A program made the position numbers and the translations under genes. A stretch of DNA of 64,000 bases from Protula sp. h YS-2021 (taxonomy: Eukaryota > Annelida > Polychaeta > Sabellida > Serpulidae), in the NCBI GenBank assembly GCA_949752745.1, contig OX457029.1, forward strand, positions 42,534,500-42,598,499, read 5' to 3'. Below are positions 50,841 through 63,850 of this stretch, piece after piece (position 1 is the first letter of the stretch; each line of letters begins with the position of its first letter). The notes below the pieces were generated by a model. That model saw only the letters and a program-made list of their open reading frames with translations, was not told the DNA's origin and ran no database searches.

Positions 50841-53800
50841 ATGTCGACCCAAATACACTACAAAACTTTTCTGGATCTTCCGGACGATATCTTGTATCTG
50901 TTCTTTTCTTATTGCGATATACGCTCAGTTGCACGCCTGGCGTGCTGTTGTAAGCGTCTCAACTGTTTGATACAAAACGACTGCCTGTGGGTACGGTGGA
51001 GAGACAAATTTATTGTTGTTACCGGAAATCCGTGAGTTACTATTTTATTGGTGATCAAGCAAAAGTATGCTCCTCGATGCTAAATGAAATAATCATGTCA
51101 GTAGGACCAGCTCACAATTTTGTTCGCCATATTGGCAGCTGATTATATTTCTGACCACAAGGTAGTCCTAGATGACTCTTGCGGTCTGCCTATGACGACA
51201 AGAGTCGTAGTTCCTACAATAGGAAATGTCATTGATGTCAATTTTCAAATCTACTCGCACGACTTGGACCAACGGCGTTATTTTAGAAAGGGCGCATCGT
51301 ATAAACGGCCCAATTATAACTTACGGCGCACAAGTTTTATGGACAGATAACAATTTTCTACTGAGCAAAATATGTGTTTTCTTGAGATCATGATATCAAA
51401 TCCCTCATTATCGCCCGCAGCAACAGTGAATACACAGTTCAGGGTTGAGATTTCGCGGTCTCCCTTGGCGACCAACTTTTGGCTCGGGCGACCATCTTTT
51501 TCGAGTTGTTCGCCCGAGTGGCGACTAACTCTTTTTCTGAGCATTTTCAGGTAAATACTGACGATTATTTTAAACACCATTTTGTTGTTGTTTTTCATGT
51601 GAGGCCGGTTAGACAAATTTTGCAAAAATTGCGCCGGGCGACTAACTTTTGTGCCGGGCGACTAATTTTTTAAAGCTTTTACGAAGTCTCAACCCTGCAG
51701 TTGCATAACCACACTTTACTCTACTTTGGGATTTTCGCTGAGTTCGAAAATAATGCGCCAGGGTACTTCTCAGTGTGCTTTTAAAGAAAAAGCCTGTCAA
51801 TTCGAGCCTCGGTATCCTGGAACGTGCACCGAAAGATCCAGAGCCTCGAAAATTGAGATCAATGGCCATTTGTATTGCAGGAACTGTGACCCTTTCTGTC
51901 TTAGGAAGATAGAAAGGGTCCGCTGGGACTAACCACAAGGTAATCCCAGTGGACCCTTTCTTCCTAGGTCAGAGCAAGAGTCATCTGGGAGTAACCACAA
52001 GGTAGCTCCGAGTCAGCTCTGACTTAAATAAGTTCGTATGTCTCTGCGCCAAACCTCAGTAGCGGGCCGCTTCTTGGAGCTAATCACATGGGAGAGGAGA
52101 ACGAATGGTTACAATATAATAATAATAAATTTTATACAATTCTTTCGATATATAATTTGATTTACACTGAATGAAGAGACAGAACAATTCACCACATAGT
52201 ATGTGACGTGTTTAACATCTGAACATACCAGAATGGATAGACAAATCTTAAAGCTATTAGGCTTATCAGGTGATTTCCATCTTACCACATTTATAAAGAC
52301 CATTCACCAATTGACCTGACAATTTAAAATATAAATGGATATTAATACTGGTATGTTTATAACATGAATTAAAATATGTGGAAATTTCACAAATGCAGCA
52401 CAAGTTTCATGGGTTCAGTTTTTCAAGACAGGTTTTGTTACCAAATAAACAACATTATTAACTACTCTCTATGAAGATTCCATGATTTCTCATCAGAATC
52501 TAAAAAATGTTCGAAGTTTCTTTGTACATTTCAAAAAGATGTATTTTATACGCTCTTTTAAAGGCTGCTACTGAGCCTGGGCGGACCCTTATATTATTTA
52601 CAGTGGGATCAACACTTTACCGGATATAAGGGGGTAGAAATTAAACAATTTTATATGCCCTTCATGGATAGCCCCTTAAAAAAGTTAAGTGTGCTTAATG
52701 AGCAGTCGTAAATGTTTGCCCGGTTTGGGGGGCTCCTTATTTTTACTTGTCATTCGGGTTCCATGTCTGTTTAGTTTTCAAACAAAAGTCTTTCCCGGGA
52801 AGAAATATAAGCAAATAATTGCAAGTGGGATATAGGGGTTTGTCATAGAAATACTCGGAAACCAGTTAAAATATGCCCAAATTCCAATATTGTTTTGTCA
52901 TTTTTGGCCCCAAACTTAAAAAATACTTTTTGTGGACTGGTTTTCAGTTTTCATTTTATTCTTATTCAGACGATGCAGTGTGAAGGAGCTGTGTAGAAAA
53001 GGCAACAATTGGCAGCATGGTGTTTATTCCGACATCAGAGTCGTTAATCACAGAACGAAGTAAGCTTTTGGGGGTCTAGGGGAGTTGCCAGGAGGTGATT
53101 TGCCACGCTTTTTTTAAAATTTTTCTGTTATATAGTATTTTTACATAAATAATGCCAACAAGTTATATTAAGCAACTATTTTATGGCATTTATACAAAAG
53201 TAACAATGTAAGATGAAGCAACATACTATTAAACATTTTAATGCTGAGATCACTACTACGTAAATAGTAAGAATACCTTCTTAAGATTCGATTACAGAGC
53301 ATTATTCTGATTTACCTGATCAATTAATTACAAAAAATTGTAATTTGACTGATGCTGGCTATAACGCCAAAATTAAACTTATTGCAATCATACAATAAAA
53401 GAGGTGATTATTCATTGCCTTTTTAAGTTTTGATTATAGATCACTGTTCGGAGGTAACTGATCACAGGAGTTACTGAATCAATGTCAGTTGCAATTATAA
53501 ATGACATGTACACAACACAACCTTAAAACTCAGTTGCAGTGGTTACTTCTCTGAAGTGTGATTGATAAGGTAGCCAAAGTAATATACATTAATGCTCCTG
53601 AGCAGATGTAATTTAAATTGTGGAGAGCCCAGTGGAAAGAAATAACAAATAAAACAGAATAATTTTATATAAAGACAGATAAACTCAAGAAATAAGATCA
53701 TTCTATAAAAAGCGTGGCAACTCACCGCGTAGGAAATCACCGCTTGGCAAATCACCTCGTGGCAACCCCCCGGATACCGCTTTTAGGGTAAAAATAAACC

Positions 53801-56800
53801 GTCTATATCTATATTATATCCATATTCAAGTGGCGGGAAAAGGGGGATGGGAGTTGTTGTGGGAGAAATGGTAAATAGCATCAGAATTCTGCGTGAGCCT
53901 TTCTGAAATTGACTTCTGAAGACACCTCATTACAAGTGATCAAACTGAACGTTACGCATCGTTTTCAGTTGATCCTTGTCTCTGTCTTGTAGAGGTGTGC
54001 TCCTAGAACGGGGAAGCTTCATACATGTGGAGGTATGTTCCGCGGGAAAGCCCCACGCATTCAGGGATGTGTTCCTCGGGAAATATTCCTCGGGAAATGT
54101 TCACGCATATAAAGGTGTGTTTCATGGGAAAGTAGAACATATATAAACATTTGTTCCAGGGGAAAGCCTTACATATGTAGAGGTGTGTTCCTCTGGAAAG
54201 TCTCATACATGTGGAGGTGTGTTCCTTTGGGAAAACGTCACACATGTAGCGGTGTGTTCCGCGGGGGAAAACCGCACAGATGTGGAGATTGTTCCGCAGG
54301 ATGGCCTCAAAGATGTAGAGGTGTGTTCCGGGGTGGGGGGGATGGGGGTGTCACACATGTAGAGGTGTGTTTTGCGGGAAAGCTTCACAGAAAGGGAGCT
54401 TAGGTTTTCGATATTATACATTCAGAACAGTTCATCGTATTTCTTTTTTTATGCTTCAGGCAGTTGCCATGGATACAGGTCGAGAATGACTGTGTGTGGA
54501 TATCAGATAAGAACCTCATCAAATGTTACAGACCTTACAGACAACAAAGATTAGACAGACTAAACCGAAAAACTTTGGATGCTGCTCCAGGCAAGGAAGA
54601 CGTCTGTCGCTTCCGCTGCAAAGACAGGAAAGTCGTCTGTGGAAGCAGGTGGGCACACACGGATCGAAATTAGCGGTATGCAAATCACTCCGGACATTTC
54701 CGTTTCCAGGGTGTGAATTTGTTACCTGCGTTTTTATGTTTTATTTTGGGTGTGGCATATCATATTTTGACCACTTTCAAATAGATAATTTAAGATTTGG
54801 TGAAATCGAACTGGATCAAAGAAATCTGTGTCAAGATATATTTTTGGAAAAATAATAAATTCCAAATTTTGTGGATAGTGTAAACTGTGCTGTACACGAC
54901 AAAAAATAAAATAAATAAATAACTAATGAAAAAAAATGAAAGAAATTCTAACATGAGTGCACCAGAATATTTGCAAATTTTGCCATATACCAGTCAATTT
55001 TACCCCCTAAAACGAAAAAAAAAATGCCTGGGTTCGAACCTAACTAGGAAGCGGATCGCATACACGCTGTGTGTTGTGATCTTACCTGTGTGTTCTCGTG
55101 TAAGTGTGTGCAATAATCCAGGGAGTTGTAATTATAGGTGATATGTGTATGCATCTGAGGGCTTTTGCCGTTGGTTTTACCAGCAAGGAATTATAACTAA
55201 TGCATTTTTATGAATCATTGTGTGTGTGATTGGCCATGTTATAAATGTCCATAAATTATCCTTGACTGTGATCTGTGTTGTTCATGGATGTCTTTGGATT
55301 GATACACATATTAAGCTTCCATCATCATTGGATCAGGGTGTTTGAGTGCCAGTTATGATTATCAGGAGGAAAGTGTCACGTGATTCTTCGTACTTACAGA
55401 GCCGGAGCCGTGAGCGTATATGACAGCAGGAGATGTGTGCTGCTGGCCAGGCGACAGGACTGTCACGATGGTGACGTACACGATGTCGACATCACCGACG
55501 ACGTCATAGTGACGGGCTCGCGAGACGCTACAGCAAAGGTTTCTCCCATCTCCCCCCCCAACCTTCCCGGGCAGATTTGCGTTGTTTGGCAAGTTGTTGT
55601 CGGAACATTTACTTATGTTTCGACTGGACTTAATGTCACAGGACAAGGTTCTAAAAACTGTTGTGAAGGACAATATTCTGCATCCAAGTATCACCCAGAG
55701 GCTGTCAAAGCAAGACTTAAGATTCAAATAAAACATACTTCGCTATTCCCCAAAAAATATACTTGGCTATTGTACAATTAAACAACCAGCCCTGTTAGTT
55801 GCACAGTCGTTCTCTAACCCTCTTATATATTGTAGACAAAAAGTAAATACAGGGTAGTCAAGAATTTTCTCTATAAAACTTGAATTTTTTTTCTCAACGC
55901 CAGGTGTGGTCATTGCGAGATTCTGACACCAATGGCAGCATTGAACCGCGCTACACCACAGACTTACAAGACAGAGTGTGGTCTGTGGCTATGCACCCAA
56001 ATGGAGAGTACGTTTTATGCCTTCTCGGGCGGGGTGGGGGGGGGGGGGTTGCGGAGGGGTGATGGTTCTCAGATGAACTTCAGGTGGTGCTGTTGCTATT
56101 TTGGTTATATAGAGACTACAGGTTTTGCTTCACGTTTTGATGTGACAGCCTGGATAAGCCAAATCGCACTTTGACTAAAATGCCTAAGAATTTTGAATTT
56201 CGACTGCGAGGGAACCGGGTAGAAAATTAAAGAAATGATAGAAAAATATAGAAGAAATATCGCAAAAAACAGCTCATATATTGAACCTAAAAGAAATTGA
56301 AACTGGAAACTATTTGTTAAAACTTTCAATTAATTGTTGAAATAGCATACGGGTTGTTAAAAACCCGATTGCCCTTTGGTGCAAGAGAAAGTTGATATTT
56401 AGGCGAAATCTCTCTATCATTTCTTTCATTTTCTACGTGGTTATTTTATTTAAAACTCAGAATTCTTGTAGATATTTATTGGGAACGCCCAAAGTGTAAT
56501 TTGGCTTATTGTCCATTGTTAACGGGCACGTCTGTATATGCCTGGGGTGGGGGGGGGGGGGGTTGGGTATAGTATGGCTGACAAGAAATGTATTTTAAAA
56601 AACCTCTAAAAATAACGAAAGAATGCAGTGGATAAATCTTCTTCAAAAAATCTTCAAAGATCTTGAATTATCGCTTTTCTTAACACATTATGCCCTTTTC
56701 TGCACCATCTGGCACGTGACTACCAAGGTTCTGTTGCACTGTGTAATCACGAAAATATCGTAATTAACGGGGGAAGGCGATTTCGCATGTGATCTCGTGG

Positions 56801-58009
56801 TTTCTAAGTTAATGTTAAGTAAAATGAATGAAATTATAATTGTTGCGTAATTTTTTTTTTTTGCTTTTTAGTTCGTTTGCCATTGGCACTGCCGGGGTGA
56901 AAGAAGGCGGGGCCTTGTCAGTCTGGGACCTGGAGAGGTAAGGGATCCGACTATGATCCAGTTAAGACTATTGTCAACGTGATGTGGCCTCCCTATTTCG
57001 GGATCAGTTAATTCTCCCTTCTCCCTCAGTTTGTGGTTTTTGATGTGTTGTGGTTATGGTGAATGTTGGAAAATATACAAGATACTGTGTTGACTGAATG
57101 AAAAAAAGGAGGGGGGGGGGGGGGGGGTGTGTTAAAAAAGAAATGTTTTTTTTTTCACTTTAAGGGAAGGACTGGAAGCTTTCTAAAGCATTAAGTTTCA
57201 TGCGAACTTGGCGAATTCAGTGCTGTTAGCGGGTATTTTCAGGGGCGAGGAGGTGCGGCGGTACGGGGAAGAGCACCGTCGCGGGGCGGGCGTTCTTGAT
57301 CTGCAGTATGAGAGCGGTCACATGCTGTTCAGCTGCGGCTATGATACGGCCATCCGGGCGTGGGATCTCCGCAGCTCGTCTTCTCATTGGTTGGTTTCTC
57401 AGTCTCCGAGCTGAATACATTATGCAAGAGATATCCATAAATTCAAATATCGTTAACTCAAGCCATGCTTTGCTGCAACCATGCTGTTAAAGTACTGTAT
57501 ATCCACAGCTTTTCTTTGTGCGGCCTATGCAAGAAAGAACCTGACATGTCGCACACCACAGCTGATGCAGATAGCCCCTTATTGTTTACAGTTACTGCAT
57601 TTGTTTCGTGCTCTGTTTTCTCAATTTGTAGAAGCAATGTTTATTTTGTAAATTAACACAAACAGTAGTTCGAGTAGAATAATGAAAAAAAAAAGAAAAA
57701 AAAAATGATAATCTTCTGTTTTTGGTTGGGATATTTGACAGTGTGCTGGAGTGGGAAGATCCATTCGACTCCACCGTCTACTGCGTGCGTTCTGACGGTG
57801 CGAACAGCGTTCTGAGTGGCACGGATCGCTACGGCGTGGTGCGGCTATGGGACAAGCGGCACACGGCGCCAGTGCAGATGTACTACACGGGCCGCTCGCA
57901 CTACTGTAACAGCCCCGTCTACTCACTGGCATTTGATTCTTCTCATCTCTACGTGGCGCTGGATATGGGCATTAATGTTCTGGACTTTTCTGTCTATAAA
58001 ACTTCATAA
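50841..58009 (+). CDS. FBXW4: F-box/WD40 repeat protein 4 (FBXW4/dactylin), complete
   Basis: Eight exons: 50841-51031, 52970-53059, 54460-54648, 55400-55538, 55904-56007, 56872-56937, 57243-57389, 57742-58009. GT-AG and phases consistent, 397 aa (human about 412). The F-box is near residues 9-55 (FLDLPDDILYLFFSYCDIRS, CLWVRWRDKF) and would bind SKP1 in an SCF ubiquitin ligase. It is followed by QLPWIQVENDCVWISDKNLI and WD-like blades: VTGSRDATAKVW, DRVWSVAMHPNGDSFAIGTA, GALSVWDLERG, GAGVLDLQYESGHMLFSCGY, DTAIRAWDLR, DRYGVVRLWDKRH, and the end SSHLYVALDMGINVLDF. These blocks run in the same order as FBXW4 and not as FBXW7 or FBXW9. Substrate unknown. The start is the first ATG of the F-box frame. 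The donor of exon 4 is a weak gtttct. Confidence 0.93.
51440..51690 (+). repeat. Short GGCGACTAACTTTT-type repeats in FBXW4 intron 1
   Basis: GGCGACCAACTTTTGGC, GGGCGACCATCTTTTTC, GTGGCGACTAACTCTTTTTC, GGGCGACTAACTTTTGTGCC and GGGCGACTAATTTTT occur within 250 bp. Likely an eroded repeat; nature unknown. Confidence 0.6.
51904..52023. repeat. Two adjacent long hairpins with a common loop
   Basis: Hairpin 1 (51904-51966): GGAAGATAGAAAGGGTCCG and CTGGGACTAACC pair, through loop ACAA, with GGTAATCCCAG and TGGACCCTTTCTTCC. Hairpin 2 (51969-52023): GTCAGAGC, GAGTCATCTGGGAGTAACC, loop ACAA, GGTAGCTCCGAGTCAGCTCTGAC. The apical AACC-ACAA-GGTA part is shared; the lower stems differ in sequence but stay paired. 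In FBXW4 intron 1. Confidence 0.75.
53993..54390 (+). repeat. About 36-bp minisatellite in FBXW4 intron 2
   Basis: About eleven units of GAGGTGTGTTCCGCGGGAAA and GCCTCACACATGTA, imperfect, ending 70 bases before exon 3. Open frames over it on both strands are repeat shadows. Confidence 0.85.
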
Positions 58010-58641
58010 CATTGCAGGGATACAGGAAAGCTCAGATTTTTTTCACTTCCTTGTTTTGATTTTAATCCATGTAGGTTTGTACCTTGTTATTGTATTCGTT
58101 GGAATTTCTCAGCTAGTGATATATTTATTCTTGTAGCAAGTGCATCTGAATCTCTTTGAAACGCCTAAGCTTAAACTTGAAGTGACTTTGGATGGCTCCG
58201 AAGTGTCCACGAGTTGTTACTGCCTGTTTGAAATTTGTTGTGGGACATTTCAAGTCAGTATTTTCCTCGGTTCTTGTGACATTGTGTGGTTACAATGACA
58301 TGCTGTGAATGATGCAGAAATGACGTCATAGGTGGTCTGTAATTCAAGCGGTAGTGGTGGGTGTTATATCTGTGCGCGTAGCGTGCTGGTCGCGCTGTGT
58401 AAACGACAAGTGTTATTTGCCTTTGAAAAAGAAGTCCTTCATAAAACTTATTGACTGTGATAATTAAATACAGTGGCACGATTTGAGAAGTGGGTGGGGG
58501 TGGGGGGGGGAGGGGGGTTGGCTGAGCGGAGGATTAAGTGACGGGTTGAGGAATTGGAACAGTGAGGGTGAGATGGTCGGAGCGACAGCATTTTGTTGTT
58601 ATGTGATTGTGTGATACACGTAGGGTTACTGTTTATAACAA

Positions 58642-58647
58642 AATAAA
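58642..58647 (+). promoter_or_regulatory. Candidate polyadenylation signal of FBXW4
   Basis: AATAAA about 630 bases after the stop codon, followed by a GT-rich stretch (TTAGTGTGATGCG). No earlier AATAAA seen after 58010. Confidence 0.45.
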
Positions 58648-58649
58648 TG

Positions 58650-59069
58650 GAATTTACACCTTAGTGTGATGCGTTTCTCGTCTGTTGTTCGACGTCACAT
58701 TTTGTTCCAAAATGAGTAGAACTTGTCATACAAAGGAGTATCGAGTTTTGCATAACCATGAACTTCAGTCTTTCTTGAGGCACGGAATTTTCTCAGCAGC
58801 AATTTGTTTTGCGTTTTATTGGTCTCATATGGCCACGTCACGCCAAAATTACTTTTTGGTGTGGACAAAAATATTTAAAGAAAACTGCAAGTACTTGGGC
58901 TTCGTGACAATTGGGCCCTAACCCTTCGGGTTCAAACCCTATTTTTCACAAAGCCCGCACCTGTAACACGTTTTCATTATACCTTCGTGCAATATTTCTA
59001 GTTTAATGTTGTTTTCAGGAATAGCGAGTATATCCGCCAAAAATTGGAAGTTGAATAAGTTGGAAGTTG
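58650..59069. other. Nothing recognised downstream of FBXW4
   Basis: A 78-codon frame (58685-58921) has no domain or splice support. Confidence 0.4.
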
Positions 59070-59390
59070 CATTGGTTCGAAATGCGGACCGCGCATCGCG
59101 CAAGTTAAATAAACATGCGCACTGATTCGAAATGCGAACCGCACATCAAGGCAAGTTGAATAAACATGTGCATTGGTCCGAAATGCCAACTGCGCAGCAA
59201 TGCATGGTAAATAAAATGCACACTGGTTCGAATTCCGAACCACACATCAGTGCAGGCTAAATAAACATGCGCACTGGTCCGAAATGCGAACAGAGCATAA
59301 CGGCAAGTTTAATAAACATCGCATTGGTCAGAAATGCAAACCGCGCATTGACGCAAGTTAAAATTAACACGAGCACTGGTCCGAAATGCA
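59070..59390 (+). repeat. 51-bp minisatellite, second locus (about 6 copies)
   Basis: Same unit as 4768-6600: CATGCGCACTGGTCCGAAAT, GCGAACCGCGCATC, AAGTTAAATAAA. No element-A ends are visible around it, so this is a fragment or an independent array. Confidence 0.85.
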
Positions 59391-60130
59391 AACCCAACAA
59401 AATAATACATACCAAAACATGAAAACTTAAGTAATACTGTTTTAGTTTTCTTCTTGTCAAAATGCAAGTGCAAACGTAATCACATGTGTTTGGTCATATC
59501 TTCATTCACTGGTCGTTTCTGTCTCCCGGTTCCGTCCTTCACCCTTACCACTAGCTGCGAATGATCTGTACGCGATTTTAACGTCTTTGATTTTTCAACG
59601 CATTTCATGCACACCGAGTTCCCAATATTTAAAGTAACGTTAATACACACCAATTATTTTGATAATGAATACCGTTTATTGAAGTGAAAGAACACATGCC
59701 ATTTTGTAAAACTTGAAATGAAATGAAGTGTTACCTTGATTTCTGAAAACGTTTTGTACACAGCAGAGGATACATATGCATATGCAGAGGATATAGCAAA
59801 CAACTCAGTGGGGGGGGGGGGGGTACCCCGGATCGGACCACAAGGCAAATGAAACCACCCCACAGGCAGGACCCCACCTGACTGTCCCGTTCTATGTGCT
59901 TTTCCTTCTAATCGGACCACTTTAGCTGCAGGTAGTCCTGTTTTCAGTGCAAGACTGTATTACAAAAAAAAATCACCTAATTTCGATTCCAATACTAGTC
60001 ATGTCGCCTGAAAATTGCAACCATATTCCAGTATAAATTCAAATTTTCAAACCAGACAGAATTCTGCTAGCGGAATAGACCCACTTGCAGAAACCACTAA
60101 AGATAATATTTGTATTAAATTATGACCAAG
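59391..60130. other. Nothing recognised
   Basis: Unique-looking AT-rich sequence with a poly-G tract at about 59811-59823. Confidence 0.4.
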
Positions 60131-60880
60131 AAGAAAGTCACGCAGTACCAATTTTTTGTCGTCGTTTTGCCCAAAGGCTTAAAAATGAGCTCAAAATGGC
60201 TATCTGGAACCGTTTTCAATATAATACTCAACTTCCGGTTTTTCACCTTGACCGTGAGCAAAAAGGTCAAGATCATCGATGTACCTCTGTTATCTAAGCT
60301 CAAAGGGTCGAAAATGAGCTCAGATTCGCTCTATCTCTATATGTTTTCGAGATAATGGTCAATTTCCGGTTTTTGACCTTGACCGTGACCAAGGTCAGGG
60401 TCGCCGAGGTACCTCTTATGTGACGCTGTTTATGCCCAAAGCGTCGCAGATGAGCTCAAAATCGCTCTATCTCTAACCGTTTTCGAGATAAGTCGGCCTA
60501 TCGTTAACGGCACATGAAGTCATATGACCTTTGACATTGACTCTCAAGGTCAAATTCAGGATGGAAGATTACCCCTTACTGAGTACGTTTTATATGTTCA
60601 AACTGGGATTTGAGCACTTTTTTTGGCCATTTTTCGTGATTAATAGCGTTTTAAGAAAGATTTTAACCTCACTTTGACCTTGAACTTTGAGGTCAAGAGG
60701 TACCTCGGTCAGGGTAAAAAATATTTGCGGTTTCACCGACCCCTGATAATTATCTATAAGTGCACAAGTGGCTCAAATGCTACGAGTTTTTTTGGAAACC
60801 ATTTTAGGGAAAAAATAACTTTGACTTCAATTTGACCTTGACCTGGACCTCTAAGGTAAAAAATTGCGGATTCACCGAGA
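60131..60880 (+). repeat. AGGTCA-rich tandem repeat, eroding to the right
   Basis: Three clear monomers (ACTTCCGGTTTTT, TTGACCTTGACCGTGACCAA, GTCGCCGAGGTACCTCTTA, CTCTATCTCTAACCGTTTTC) to about 60490. More diverged sequence follows, rich in TTTGACCTTGAACTTTGAGG and AAGGTCAA-like words. Confidence 0.75.
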
Positions 60881-61594
60881 TCTCGTCACCCCCTACATGT
60901 GTGTCAAATTAATCTCCCTCTGCCGAAAATTGTAGGAGTTTTCTGAAAACCAACCAAACGAAAAAAAGAGAAGAAAAAAAGGAGCAGAAACTTCCAGAAA
61001 AACTGCAAACTTAGGTAAGGTGGGGCAAGACGCCCATGCGGGGTAAAAGGCCCACACAACGTCCTCGTGAAATGTATTACTTTTTTAATCAAATATCAAT
61101 ACAGATGGAAGCGCCACCTCGCGAAAGTATAAGTAATCTAAAAAACACACAGCTTTGGCGCAACTTGGTAAGTAGTGTCATTTTTTTTTATTTTAGGGGC
61201 TCAATATTGTAAGAATGAACAATTTTTCGGCGGTCATAGAATTTATAATAGGTTATAGATTTTGATGTTTCATCGTGGATTTCATCAATGAGCCTTGTTA
61301 TCTCTAAAAACGACACAGAATGTGAGCGATAATAAATGATAGTATTTCTTTAAATGATATTTGCACAGTACCGTTATGGGGCAAAACGCCCACTCCCTCC
61401 TCGGGGCAAAAAGCCCAGGGTGGGCTTCTTACCCCTCACTTTAAATGTTTATTAATTTATTTCCTCTACATTCATCCCAGTGTAACATAGCAGTATATAT
61501 TTTCAATAAATGTATAGCAATGAATATTGTGTAATGAAATAAACTTCGAAACTGTCAATTAAAAAAAAATATTGAATTGTTTACAGGTTTTGGC

Positions 61595-63402
61595 ATGGCT
61601 CGTAATCGCAAAAGAATTTCTGAAAGGTCGAATTACGACGAGAAAACACTTCAAGATGCCTTGAAGTTAATTCAAAAGGGCATGTCACTCAAAGGGGCAT
61701 CCAAACAATTCAATATTCCTCGAAGAACTTTAAGGAGACATCGCGATGGTAAAGTTGCAAACCCAGGAAAAATTAACATGGGCCGTTACACACCAATTCT
61801 GTCCAAGGAACTTGAGGAGGCAATTAAAAATCACGTGTTATTCATGGAAAAAAGATTATACGGACTAACCACAAAGGATTTACGGAAATTAGCTTACGAC
61901 ATGGCAGAAAAATGCGGAATTTTACATCAGTTCAACAAAAACATAAAAATGGCCGGAAAGGATTGGCTAGCTGGATTTCTGAAGAGAAATCAGGAACTGA
62001 GCATTCGTGAACCAACCCCAACAAATCTCTCGATGCATGGGGTTTAATAAAGTCAAAGTCAACCAATTTTTTGAAGTCTACCGAGAGGCATTAGCTCTAG
62101 AAAACTTTTCTGCTCGTGCAATATGGAACATGGATGAAACCGGAATCACTACAGTGCAAAAGCCAGGCAAAGTTATATCAATGAAAGGGCAGAGATCTGT
62201 TGGAAAGATGACAAGTGCGGAGCGTGGTAAGAATGTAACGGTTATTTGTGCAATGAGCGCGTCAGGGAGCTTCATAAATCCGATGTTCATTTTCCCAAGA
62301 AAGCGCATGTCTGACACGCTGATGAATGGTACCCCACCCGGTTCTGTTGGATACCCAAATCCGAGTAGTTGGATTGATTCCGAACTTTTTGTTAAGTGGT
62401 TGGAACATTTTTCTAACTTCACCACTGCGTCTAAAAACTCTCCGCAGTTGCTAATTTTAGATGGGCACCACAGCCATAAAACACTGGCAGCCATTGAGTT
62501 TGCACGGGAGAAGGGGATACACATTATCACCCTTCCACCTCACTGCACGCACAAGCTACAGCCCTTGGACAAAACATATTTCGGGCCGTTGAAAAAAGCA
62601 TACAGCCAGGAGATCGACAGCTGGATGGTGTCTAATCCCGGAAAACGCATCGACATGTTCAACGTCGGGGCACTTTTGGGGAAAGCATTTTTGAGATTTT
62701 CAACTGTGGATAAAGCTGTAACAGGTTTCAGAACCTGCGGATTGTGGCCTTTTGATCCCAATGTATTTCGCGATGAGGACTTCGATGCTGCGGCATTCAT
62801 ACAAGATGCAGGTCCCTGTACCAATGAAGATGAAGGTAAAAATAATTTGATTGAAATTCTGAATGACAAATAAATAACATGGCTACTTTGAATTGACTAT
62901 TGTAACAAAAAATTGTGAAGTCAAAGATGAATAGGGCAACAGCTATATTTTTAAAAATAATGTAATTTCGATACAAAACTTTGCACTGTTTTTTATATTG
63001 TGTTATTTAAGGCAGCGCTGCGAATCCACCTCACAACGCCTCATTAAACCAACCAGGGCCCTCCGAAATCGAAAAGGCACAACCAGGGCCCTCCGGAATT
63101 CAAGAATCACAACTAGGGCCCTCCGGAGTTGAAGAAGCACAACCAGGGCCCTCTGGAATTGGAGTAAATCCCGTCGCAAACAAGGAAATACCTAATATAA
63201 ATCCCGAGGTTCATTATCACCGACCGCAGACCAAAGACCACAAAAGGCTAGAAAGCGAAAACAAGAAAAAGCGGCACTAATAACAGCGTCTCCATACAAA
63301 CGGGCGATGATGGAAAAGACTTCGAAATGGACGGGAATTGGGAAAGGAAAAGGGAAGGGAAAAGTTAAGGGGAAGGGAAGAGGCAGGGGAAAATGTGCCT
63401 GA
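61595..63402 (+). pseudogene. Pogo-like DDE transposase, two frameshifts
   Basis: ATG 61595. An N-terminal HTH (psq/CENP-B type: LQDALKLIQKGMSLKGASKQ, IPRRTLRRHRDG) and a second DNA-binding part (MAGKDWLAGFLKRN) are followed by a frameshift near 62036 (overlapping frames at 62007-62047). The DDE domain follows: WNMDETGITTVQKP (first D), LLILDGHHSHKTL (second D), LPPHCTHKLQPLDKTYFGPL (third D), FRTCGLWPFDPNVF. A predicted intron 62836-63011 (GAAG|gtaaaa ... tttaag|GC) joins to a tail with four QPGPSGI-type repeats. After another frame change near 63220 come ARKRKQEKAALITASPYKRA and a lysine/glycine-rich end. Two frameshifts make it non-functional as read. All three catalytic acids survive. Substrate is the element's own ends, in the nucleus. 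Confidence 0.85.
63045..63165 (+). repeat. 36-bp coding repeat in the transposase tail
   Basis: Four units of CAACCAGGGCCCTCCGGAAT and TGAAGAAGCA; in frame they give QPGPSGIEEA-type 12-residue repeats. Confidence 0.85.
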
Positions 63403-63850
63403 TCTTTTGATAAAACCTAACCAATTTGATGAAGACAGTGATGGCAGTGTGCCACTGATGGATTTCCTTTTTGAAATTTGAACTAAGAATATGGGCGATG
63501 TTCTGTGAGGACATTTTTACTCCTTATCACGTTTTTTAGGTGACAGAATGATAAATGTTACCAAAGAGATGTTTGAAGAATTAGATAAGATTTAATTTAT
63601 ATCCAAGTGAAATTTAAAAAATAATTAACAAAGACAAACTATAAAAATAATTTGCATTGTTTTTGCGGATATTTTTTGCCAATAAAGGTTTTCGTTAGTT
63701 AAATTGATTTGTTTAGTTTCATTAGCAGAATTTAGACGGCGCAAAATTTAAAGAATTATTGATTTAAACGACATTAAAGTCTGGGGTAAAAACGCCCACC
63801 CCCTGGGCTTTTTGCCCCTTGTATGGGGCAAGAGGCCCACCAAGAGCAAA

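Larger units (their letters stand above)
61020..63850 (+). mobile_element. Pogo-like (Tc1/mariner superfamily) transposon, decayed
   Basis: Coding part at 61595-63402 flanked by repeated motifs GGGGCAAGACGCCCA, GGGGTAAAAGGCCCAC (61031-61065), GGGGCAAAACGCCCAC, GGGGCAAAAAGCCCAG and the inverse TGGGCTTCTTACCCC (61378-61433), and GGGGTAAAAACGCCCAC, TGGGCTTTTTGCCCC and GGGGCAAGAGGCCCACC (63783-63842). They occur direct and inverted, so the exact terminal repeats and TA duplication could not be fixed. Confidence 0.7.

Noticed and set aside
51726..51932. Frame with several cysteines (INGHLYCRNCDPF)
   Set aside because: Looks faintly zinc-finger-like but overlaps the hairpin region, has too few spaced ligands and no splice link to FBXW4.
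55018..55050. GGGTTCGAACC, B-box-like, possible tRNA or SINE
   Set aside because: No A box at the right distance upstream and no cloverleaf.
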